From positions 1 to 45,513 of the forward strand of contig NZ_BCSV01000009.1 of assembly GCF_001571045.1 (NCBI RefSeq): a DNA stretch of 45,513 nt, read 5' to 3'. Positions within the stretch are counted from its first letter, which is position 1; the number at the start of each line of letters is the position of its first letter. The position numbers and the translations under genes were made by a program. A model generated the notes under the pieces. It made no database searches. It was given only the letters and a program-made list of their open reading frames with translations, and had not been told where the DNA came from. Source of the stretch: Curtobacterium ammoniigenes NBRC 101786. Its GTDB lineage: Bacteria; Actinomycetota; Actinomycetes; Actinomycetales; Microbacteriaceae. Positions 39,659 through 45,513 of this stretch are shown here, one piece after another.

Positions 39659-40925
39659 GGAGCTTGCCCCGGTTCCCCGGACAAGTTTCTTGTGGTGATC
39701 ATGCCGCGGAAGCGACGGTGGTGTGCTGGTTCTCGAACTCGATGGGGCTGAGGAAGCCGAGGCCGGAGTGGCGGCGGCGGGGGTTGTAGAAGCCTTCGAT
39801 CCATTCGAAGATCGCGGAGCCGAGTTCGGCCGGGGATTCCCAGTCGCGGCGGTTGAGCAGCTCGCGCTGCATGGTCGACCAGAACGATTCCATCAGCCCG
39901 TTGTCGACGCTGGACGCGACCCTGCCCATCGATCCGAGGAGGCCCGCTTCGCGGAGTCGATGGCCGAAGAGCCAGGACGTGTATTGCGATCCGCGGTCGG
40001 CGTGGACGATGGTTCCTGGTTCGGGACGGCGTTGCCAGCGGGCCATTTCGAGCGCGTCGACGACGAGTTCGGTGCGGATGTGGTCGGCGATCGACCAGCC
40101 CACGACGCGGCGGGTGAAGCAGTCCAGGACCGCGCAGCAATAGACCTTCCCAGTGTTCGTGGGGTGCTCGGTGATGTCGGTGAACCAGAACCGGTCTGGA
40201 CGATCGGTGGTGAACTGCCGCTTCACGAGGTCGTCGTGCGGCGCCGGCAACGGGCGCGGCTTCCCGCCTTTGCGGCGGTGGCTGATGCCTGCGATGCCGG
40301 CCAGGGACATGAGCCGGGCGACGCGCTTCTTGCCCACGTGCCGGTCACGAGCAAGCCGCAGCTCGGCATGCACCCGCGGCGCCCCGTAGTTGCCGCGGGA
40401 CTCGTAGTGGATCCGTTCGAGCACCATAGTCAGCTCGCCATCGCCGGTCTCGCGGACCGATGGCGGTCGGTCGCGCCACCCGTAGTAGCCCGACCGGGAG
40501 ACACCGAGGATCCGGCAGGTCACCGCGACGGGGAACCCGTCGGCGACGAGTTCGTGGACCAACCGGAACCCTATTAATGGGAGGACGTTTTCCCTGGCGG
40601 AGTAAGCGCTGACGCGCTTGAGGATCTCGACTTCCATCTCGAGCACTCGGTTCTTGCGCCGCAGCTCGACCAGCTCACGCTTCTCCGCGGACGTCAGCCC
40701 CTCCGCTTGGCCGGCGTCGACAGCGTCCTGCCCCATCCAACGGCGGAGGCAGGACTCGCTGATCCCGAGGTTCCGCGCGACGTGGACAACGGGCTCACCC
40801 GACGCGACCAACTCGAGCGCACGACGCCGTAACTCCGGCGGCTTGGCAGCAGGCATCTTTCGGACTCCTTCCAGAAGCGATCGTCTCGCTCCAGATCAGG
40901 TGTCCGGAGAACCGGGTCAAGCTCC
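39659..40925 (-). mobile_element. IS3-family insertion sequence, intact
   Basis: 1267-bp element. Its ends are 25-bp inverted repeats with two mismatches, both starting GGAGCTTG (39659-39683 and 40901-40925). It is flanked by a 4-bp direct duplication CAGG (39655-39658 and 40926-40929). One transposase gene fills it. Complete ends, duplication and frame imply recent insertion and possible activity. Confidence 0.9.
39699..40856 (-). CDS. IS3-family transposase, single continuous frame
   Basis: 385 residues. The N-terminal 90 residues are the OrfA part: helix-turn-helix ELRRRALELVASGEPVVHVARNLGISESCLRRWM and a leucine-zipper helix AEKRELVELRRKNRVLEMEVEILKRV. The rest is the OrfB part with a HTH_21 region and the DDE core: Asp in RFWFTDITEHP, Asp in TIVHADRGSQYTS, Glu in NGLMESFWSTMQREL, and the ending YNPRRRHSGLGFLSPIEFE. 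Most IS3 members join the two parts by -1 frameshifting; here they are in one frame. All catalytic residues are present. Confidence 0.94.
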   Translation of the reverse strand: MPAAKPPELRRRALELVASGEPVVHVARNLGISESCLRRWMGQDAVDAGQAEGLTSAEKRELVELRRKNRVLEMEVEILKRVSAYSARENVLPLIGFRLVHELVADGFPVAVTCRILGVSRSGYYGWRDRPPSVRETGDGELTMVLERIHYESRGNYGAPRVHAELRLARDRHVGKKRVARLMSLAGIAGISHRRKGGKPRPLPAPHDDLVKRQFTTDRPDRFWFTDITEHPTNTGKVYCCAVLDCFTRRVVGWSIADHIRTELVVDALEMARWQRRPEPGTIVHADRGSQYTSWLFGHRLREAGLLGSMGRVASSVDNGLMESFWSTMQRELLNRRDWESPAELGSAIFEWIEGFYNPRRRHSGLGFLSPIEFENQHTTVASAA

Positions 40926-40929
40926 CAGG

Positions 40930-41185
40930 TTGCTTGCATAACGCTTACGCCCCACGCGATACTCGCGAGCAACCGCGCGGTCGGCGGATGCAATAGGTTC
41001 CAGGCTTCCATGCTGCTTCACGGCGGCTGGTCAAGATGAGTGCGCCAACCTCGCTCGTTGCGCTCGGTCGACGCCCGGCAAGAGCGGCTACCGTTCCAAG
41101 ATTCGGTTCGTGCTTCCGATCGACTGGCCGATGGCACTGCTTGATGACTGGGGGATGCCCCGTGACGAACCCTGTTCGAAGCCCC
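40930..41185. other. Intergenic stretch right of the IS3 element
   Basis: No credible gene. A short minus-strand frame (MEAWNLLHPPTARLLASIAWG...) ends at the IS3 insertion point; if the element is removed, it meets a stop at once, so it gives no sign of an interrupted gene. Confidence 0.4.
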
Positions 41186-41267
41186 GTCGATGCTCTGCTC
41201 GATGCGCGGTCGATGCCCTGTTCGATGCGCGGTCGATGCCCTGTTCGATGCGCGGTCGATGCCCTGT
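41186..41267 (+). repeat. 23-bp tandem repeats, about 3.5 copies
   Basis: Units start at 41186, 41209, 41232 and a partial one at 41255. The second and third are identical (theme GTCGATGCCCTG then TTCGATGCGCG); the first differs at two positions. The period is not a multiple of three, so it is unlikely to be coding. Confidence 0.85.
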
Positions 41268-41969
41268 CGCTCTGGACAGGGCATCCTCCGAGTATTTGCT
41301 GGTGTTTCCTGCCCTCTGCATGGTCCCCTCAGTGCCCACAATGGTCGGATTTCGACGCTTCGAAGGACGCGATCGAACAGGCTATTCACCGACCCCAACA
41401 ACGCGCCGGTACCGTTCGGCCTCCGAAGGCGGTCAGGTCAAAGCCTTTGGAAGCGGCTGGCGCGCACTAATCGCGATACGACCACGGAGCGATGACGCGA
41501 GATCCACACCGCTATAACCATCCGCGGTCCCTTCATCCGAGATGAGTCGTCAACGCTCCTGTCTAAGCTCGGGACCGCAATCACTCGTCTCGTGGTCGAA
41601 AGGGTGTACAGATTGTGCATCACGGTTGACGCGCGGTAGCCCCAATCCGCGGGGCAGAATTACCGGAAGCGTGGGATCCGGCCGGCATCGTGGAAGGCGG
41701 GATGTGGCGGCCGGAGAGGAACCGCCATCGGTTAGCGCGCAGTCAGCCCTCGTTATGCCTGCAGTTCGTCATCTTCGCAGCGCTTGGCGTCCACTTGCTG
41801 TTGTCAATTGGGTCGGATTCCGCTCCTTTGGGCGCCGTTCTGCGCCGGCTGGTTCGTGTCTCCCATCCCCGACCCTCTCCATTTGCGAGCGCCTCATCCT
41901 CGGCTCTGTCACGAGCGTCGCGCGGAACAGCGGGAGCGAGGAATTTAATTCGCTCGACGCTTCTCTTGT
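41268..41969. other. Long gene-poor stretch
   Basis: About 700 bp without a gene I can support. Frames on both strands are short or Arg/Ser-rich as expected of chance frames in GC-rich DNA. Confidence 0.4.
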
Positions 41970-42114
41970 TACTTGCGGTCTTCTCCTTGCCCGCGTTCGC
42001 GTCGCGGGGGTATTGAGGGCGTGCTGGGTTGTTGGGTGCGGAGCGAAGCGGAGTACGCAATAACCCAGCACGCTCTCCTGCGAGGCGAACGGGGGCAAGG
42101 AGAAGACCGCAGTA
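41970..42114. repeat. 145-nt imperfect foldback (inverted repeat)
   Basis: Left arm 41970-42034 and right arm 42058-42114 are reverse complements over nearly their whole length: outer block GCGGTCTTCTCCTTGCCC, then CGTTCGC and TCGC with single mismatches, an internal bulge of about 13 against 6 bases, and an inner 16-bp block GCGTGCTGGGTTGTTG that pairs with one G-T. A 23-nt loop contains GCGGAGCGAAGCGGAG. It could fold as DNA cruciform or RNA. Confidence 0.85.
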
Positions 42115-42291
42115 CCTCATGACCGGACGGCCACTCGTCAGCGACTATCTCGTAGACGTGCGCACGTCTTGCCTTCGGTCATCTCTTCTTCTTTGTTCGG
42201 GAAGGGTGGGACTCGAAGGACTGCGACGTTGTGAGCTAGGGCGTGTCTCCTTATGACTCACGAGCGCGTGGGCGTTGAGTAGGTTGGGTCC

Positions 42292-42783
42292 GTGGATTGG
42301 CGTGAAGACCGCATCGGAGCGGCACAACGGGGCGAGAATCCGACCGTATTGGCCGAGCTAGAAGGCGGCTTCGCGGTCATCGGGGATGCGCAGTTCCTGC
42401 CGGGGTACTGCGTGCTTCTCGGGAAGGATCCATCAGTGACGGCCCTCGCTGAGATGCCGCGAGCTGATCGTGTGCAGTTCCTCGCTGATGCCGATCTGCT
42501 TGCTACGGCTGTCGAGCGCGCATGCCGTGCGATCGATCCGGAGTTTCGACGGGTGAACCTTGACGTGCTGGGCAACGCGGACGCGTTCGTCCACGCCCAC
42601 ATTTGGCCCCGTTACGAGTGGGAGCCTCCGTCGTTGGTGACTCGTCCGGTCTGGCTCTACGAGCCCGACCGGTGGCGAGACCCGCTGACCGCGCTCAGCG
42701 CCGAGCACGCGGAACTGCGCGCTCGCATCACGACTGAGCTCGGCGTTCTGGCGAACGAAGACACGGTGCGCATCAGCGGATGA
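42292..42783 (+). CDS. HIT-family protein carried inside the IS element
   Basis: 163 residues, HIT (histidine triad) fold: FLPGYCVLLGKDPSVTALAEM, then helices, RVNLDVLGN and the active-site strand VHAHIWPRY with His101 and His103. The third position of the usual triad is Trp105 rather than His, so catalysis may differ from classic dinucleoside-polyphosphate hydrolases. GTG 42292 lies 52 bp inside the left terminal repeat; TAGGTT at 42280-42285 sits exactly six bases upstream, so the gene has its own leaderless-type promoter. Its 3' end overlaps the transposase 3' end by 11 bp on the opposite strand. Function in the element is unknown. Confidence 0.85.
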   Translation: MDWREDRIGAAQRGENPTVLAELEGGFAVIGDAQFLPGYCVLLGKDPSVTALAEMPRADRVQFLADADLLATAVERACRAIDPEFRRVNLDVLGNADAFVHAHIWPRYEWEPPSLVTRPVWLYEPDRWRDPLTALSAEHAELRARITTELGVLANEDTVRISG

Positions 42784-43300
42784 TGCCGGTCAAGTGGCGA
42801 CTCCATGCGATGACGGCGTTGAGGACGACCGCGGCGCGGTAGACGATTGCGAGTTTGTCATACCTGGTTGCCAGGCCTCGCCACTGCTTCAACCGGCAGA
42901 AACCGCGCTCGATTACATTCCGGTTCTTGTAGTCGGCCGGGTCGTACGAGACGGGCCTGCCACCACGGGAGCCGCGACGTTTCCGATGGCCCTGCTGGTC
43001 TCGTGGCTCGGGAATCACCGCTTCGATCCCGCGGCCGCGCAGATGGGCTCGGATGGCTCGGGACGAATACGCCTTGTCGCCGCGGACTCGGTCCGGGCGG
43101 GTGCGGGGCCTGCCGACGGGTCGTGCAACACGTAGTTCGGCCAAGAGTGGCAGGAGCATCGGGGAGTCACCGGCCTGCCCGGGAGTGACCAGGGTGACTA
43201 ATGGCAACCCGCGCCCGTCGACGAGCTGATGCACCTTCGTGGACAGGCCGCCGCGGGAGCGGCCGAACCCGTGGTCAGGCGGCTCGAGCCCGATCTTCAT
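42773..43300 (-). CDS. IS5-family transposase, OrfB
   Basis: Second frame of the transposase, 175 residues from ATG 43300. Contains GRSRGGLSTKVHQLVDGRGLPL, the second catalytic Asp in RVRGDKAYSS, and the Glu in NRNVIERGFCRLKQWRGLATRYDK. It is reached from OrfA by a -1 slip at seven consecutive G bases (plus-strand C at 43314-43320): the shifted frame reads on as GQSNYMKIGLEPPD. Intact to its stop, which overlaps the passenger gene's end. Confidence 0.92.
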   Translation of the reverse strand: MKIGLEPPDHGFGRSRGGLSTKVHQLVDGRGLPLVTLVTPGQAGDSPMLLPLLAELRVARPVGRPRTRPDRVRGDKAYSSRAIRAHLRGRGIEAVIPEPRDQQGHRKRRGSRGGRPVSYDPADYKNRNVIERGFCRLKQWRGLATRYDKLAIVYRAAVVLNAVIAWSRHLTGIIR

Positions 43301-43694
43301 GTAATTCGACTGTCCCCCCCGTGGTGCGGGTGATGTTCGTCGCGTGCTGATGCGCCCTGGCGATCGTGGAGTCCACCGACAGCGACCAGTCCACCGCGTT
43401 CGCCTGGTCAGCTTGGGCGGTCAGCGCGGACAAGACCCCGTCCCAGGACCCGTCGCCAGCCATCCGGCGATGCCACTTCCACACTGTCTGCCACGGCCCG
43501 AACACGTCCGGAAGGTCACGCCACGCAATTCCAGTCCGGTACCGGTAGATGATTCCCTCGACCATCGTTCGTGCGTCCGAGAACGGCCGCCCCGCGCGCC
43601 CTGTCCGCACCGGCAGGAACGGACCGATCAACGCCCACTGATCATCGGACAGCAACTCGAACCGCGACACGTCTCCCAGACTGGCAGCTGGCAC
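43275..43694 (-). CDS. IS5-family transposase, OrfA
   Basis: First frame, 139 residues: the DUF4096-type N-terminal domain FELLSDDQWALIGPFLPVRTGRAGRPFSDARTMVEGIIYRYRTGIAWRDLPDVFGPWQTVWKWHRRMAGDG and the first catalytic Asp in WSLSVDSTIARAHQH. It runs 25 bases past the OrfB start region before stopping. The G7 run near its end is a textbook slippery site, making an OrfAB fusion the likely active transposase. Confidence 0.92.
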   Translation of the reverse strand: MPAASLGDVSRFELLSDDQWALIGPFLPVRTGRAGRPFSDARTMVEGIIYRYRTGIAWRDLPDVFGPWQTVWKWHRRMAGDGSWDGVLSALTAQADQANAVDWSLSVDSTIARAHQHATNITRTTGGTVELHEDRARAA

Positions 43695-43717
43695 CGGGAC
43701 CGATTAAGAGACACGCT

Positions 43718-43870
43718 CTAGGTGTAGACGTAGATCCTTTCGTCCCGCTCATCGAACGTTGCGCCGGCTTCATTGGTGGACCAGGTGCGGCCGCGGCGCT
43801 TACGGTTCGGGGACCGGCACACAATCGCTTTGCTTCCTAGTTCCGGACTCCCGCGTACGGTGGCATCCAC
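43718..43870 (-). CDS. Possible small protein ending at the IS insertion point
   Basis: GTG 43870 to TAG 43718 gives 50 residues, including SKAIVCRSPNRKRRGRTW and a C-terminus STNEAGATFDERDERIYVYT that looks protein-like. The stop TAG is part of the CTAG target, and would also be there without the element. A stop lies four codons before the GTG, so if this is the tail of a larger gene, that gene is broken. Low confidence. Confidence 0.25.
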   Translation of the reverse strand: MDATVRGSPELGSKAIVCRSPNRKRRGRTWSTNEAGATFDERDERIYVYT

Positions 43871-44124
43871 CGCGCCGCTTCAGTCGTTCGGACTATTCCT
43901 CAGCCGGCGGCGCTCCCGGTTGGATCGAGAACGGGCTACCGGGAATTCCATGGGAACCTACCCTGGCGTGCGACGCTGATGAGCCCAGGGGATGGCGGAT
44001 GATCATCGCGCAACCTCCGATTTTGAGCGGGGGGGCTAAAGAGCCTGTTCTGCGCGTGGACGTACGTGACTCGCCGGCTCCTGTCGACGCTCTTCGAAAT
44101 GTGAGCCGGTTGTGCTCGGGTGGT
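43871..44124. other. Intergenic stretch between two IS elements
   Basis: About 250 bp with no gene, repeat or hairpin that I can support. Confidence 0.4.
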
Positions 44125-45416
44125 TTCTAGTGCTCGTCGCAACACTTCCGGAATTGTGGAGGTTGTGTTGTCGAGTCGTCGTGTGAAGAAGGGGCCGGGA
44201 CGGTGCCCGCTGTCGGCCAAGCGTTAGAAGTTCATGGAGCTGCGCGATCGAGGTTGGAGTATCCGTGCGGCAGCTCGAGAGGTCGGTGTGTCGAGGGCCT
44301 CGGGAAACAACTGGGCATCGGAATGAAGGTGTATCGGAAGGGTCAGGTGGTCGGCTTCGTGCCGCCACTTGACCGTCTGTTCGTGAGTTCGATCAGTGCG
44401 CGCTTTCTGTCGCAGGACGAGCGCATCGAGATCGCGGATCTTCGCCGCGCGGGTCATGGTATTCGTCAGATCGCCGCGGTGCTGAACAGGGCGCCATCGA
44501 CGGTCTCGAGGGAGCTTCGGCGCAACTGTCCGCGAGGGGCCAGTACCGGCCTTTTGACGCACAGGAAGGCGACGGCCAGGCGAGCCCGGGATCACGGCCG
44601 CCGCATCCACCGGGAACCCGGCCTCCAGAGTGACGTCGTCGACCGGCTGCGGAAGCGGTGGAGCCCTGCGCAGATCAGCCGTCACCTGAAGCGGATCTTC
44701 CCGGGCCGTGCGGCGCTGCATCTGTGTCACGAGAGCATCTACCAGCTGCTTTACGAGCCCGGTTCCTCGTTCCTGCGGCCATCTCGTCTCGCGCCGCATC
44801 GCCGGTCGCCGCTTCGAACAGGACGAGACCACCGGCGCGCCCACATGGACCTGAGACGGCGCCGGCCCAGGTTCCAGCAGCCGATGCTGACGATCCACGA
44901 CCGCCCCTTCGAGCCGGAGTATCAGTCCGAGGCGGGCATTCGGAAAGCGACTTCGTCGTCGGCCGCGGGCAGGGTTCGGCGATCGGGACGCTCGTGGAGC
45001 GCCAGACCCGACTGTTGATCGACTTGCATCTGCCGTGCCGCGACGGCGAGGCCCTCCACGACGCTCTCGTCAGACGGCTCGCGGGCCTGCCCCAAGGTCT
45101 TGTTCGCTCGATCACGTGGGACCAAGGGACGATGGCCCGGCACCTAGACATCGCAAAGGGCCTCGGCGCGCCGGTGTTCTTCTGCGACTCCCACTCACCC
45201 TGGCAGCGAGGCTCAAACGAGAACATGAAGGGGCTGCTGCGCGACTACTTCCCCAAAGGCACCGACCTCGCAGTCCACTCGCCGGCACACCTGCTCGCCG
45301 CGGAGAACGAGATAAACCGACGCCCCCGGAACGCCCTCGCCGACCGCACGCCAGCGGAGCTATTCGAGGCCCTGCTGGCGTCGCAGAATCAGTCCATGTT
45401 GCGACATTGACTAGAA
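44125..45416 (+). mobile_element. IS30-family element, degraded
   Basis: About 1292 bp. Terminal inverted repeats share TTCTAGT, four or so mismatched bases, then GTCGCAACA (left end 44125, right end 45416 in complement). The transposase frame reaches almost to the right repeat, as is normal for IS30. The coding frame is broken in several places, so the element cannot make its own transposase. Confidence 0.75.
44165..45410 (+). pseudogene. IS30-family transposase, frameshifted and nonsense-mutated
   Basis: Reading from GTG 44165, the protein is recognisable throughout but interrupted. TAG at 44225 replaces an expected Gln codon between LSAKR and KFMELRDRGWS. A missing base near 44320 shifts the frame before MKVYRKGQ. 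Two nearby shifts around 44540-44570 disturb GQYRPFDAQ. A missing base near 44938 separates RPFEPEYQSEAG from HSESDFVVGRGQGSAIGTLVERQTR. The remaining core, with ITWDQGT, FFCDSHSPWQRGSNENMKGLLRDYFPKGTDL and NRRPRNALADRTPAELFEALL, is the usual IS30 C-terminus. Dead gene; a sequencing error could account for one shift but hardly for all. Confidence 0.88.
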
Positions 45417-45460
45417 CTTGCCAGAGTGCCGCTGGCTCACTTTTCAAGGAGCGTCGACAG

Positions 45461-45513
45461 GTCCGTACTCCAGTCCCGGGGTCCGTACTCCAGTCGCGGA
45501 GGTCCGTACTCCA
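45461..45513 (+). repeat. Tandem 20-21-bp repeats running off the window
   Basis: Units beginning GTCCGTACTCCA at 45461, 45481 and 45502; the first two continue AGTCCCGGG and AGTCGCGGAG. The third is cut by the window end, so the array size is unknown. Confidence 0.8.

Larger units (their letters stand above)
42240..43717 (-). mobile_element. IS5-family (IS427-like) element with a HIT passenger gene
   Basis: 1478 bp flanked by CTAG on both sides (42236-42239 and 43718-43721), the signature of IS427-group insertion with TA duplication. The terminal repeats share GCGTGTCTC plus further matching bases (left GGCGTGTCTCCTTAT, right complement AGCGTGTCTCTTAAT). The transposase occupies 42773-43694. 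No terminal repeat lies just past the transposase stop; the left one is 530 bp further, beyond the HIT gene, so that gene is inside the element. Confidence 0.8.

Noticed and set aside
41970..42114. Integron attC recombination site
   Set aside because: The long hairpin is suggestive, but the GTTRRRY and RYYYAAC core sites are absent at the ends and no integron integrase is visible.
42180..42235. tRNA-like T-arm (TTCGAGTC on the minus strand)
   Set aside because: The flanking bases do not pair as a T-stem, and no acceptor or anticodon arm can be drawn.

Overview
The window is high-GC DNA with actinobacterial gene content: class E sortase, coenzyme F420 genes, MMPL exporter, xylulose-5-phosphate/fructose-6-phosphate phosphoketolase, an Eis-type acetyltransferase, frequent GTG/TTG starts and many 4-nt stop/start overlaps. 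The set suggests a Microbacteriaceae-like soil or plant-associated actinomycete. That placement is inference, because there is no rRNA or other phylogenetic marker here.

From 1 to about 36.3 kb the DNA looks like core chromosome. In order it holds: the 3' part of an FMN L-lactate dehydrogenase gene; a PnuC transporter; an acetyltransferase flanked by two toxin-antitoxin pairs (Phd/RelE-like and ribbon-helix-helix/Doc); a four-gene peptide ABC operon in which every junction overlaps; a compact cofD-cofE-cofC F420 operon; a drug-export module (MFS, TetR, MMPL) with a clear TetR operator; and a class E sortase. Next comes a hemicellulose operon reading leftwards from a divergent LacI gene: sugar-binding lipoprotein, two permeases, GH51 arabinofuranosidase, DUF4396 membrane protein and phosphoketolase. 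The last core operon is controlled by a second LacI regulator: binding protein, two permeases, ATPase, and an unusual fusion of glycerophosphodiester phosphodiesterase with inositol-monophosphatase. I read it as a candidate route for taking up and breaking down glycerophosphoinositol or a similar phosphodiester. A CDF metal exporter closes this part.

At 36338-36376 there is a 39-nt copy of the 3' end of a tRNA-Arg gene whose 5' half is absent. This is the usual scar of integration into a tRNA gene, and everything to its right looks like accessory DNA: sparse genes, a calcineurin-like phosphoesterase beside an AbiEi-like regulator, several families of short tandem repeats, a 145-nt foldback, and three insertion sequences. 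The IS3 element is intact with a 4-bp target duplication. The IS5-type element has CTAG flanks and carries a HIT-family gene between its transposase and one terminal repeat. The IS30 element is decayed by frameshifts and a nonsense codon. The island continues past the window's right edge, and no integrase is seen.

A pattern across the window: at least seven genes, most of them regulators or antitoxins, have a TANNNT hexamer placed exactly six bases before the start codon (an eighth has seven), as expected for leaderless transcripts. The sugar, peptide and exporter genes instead have normal Shine-Dalgarno sites.
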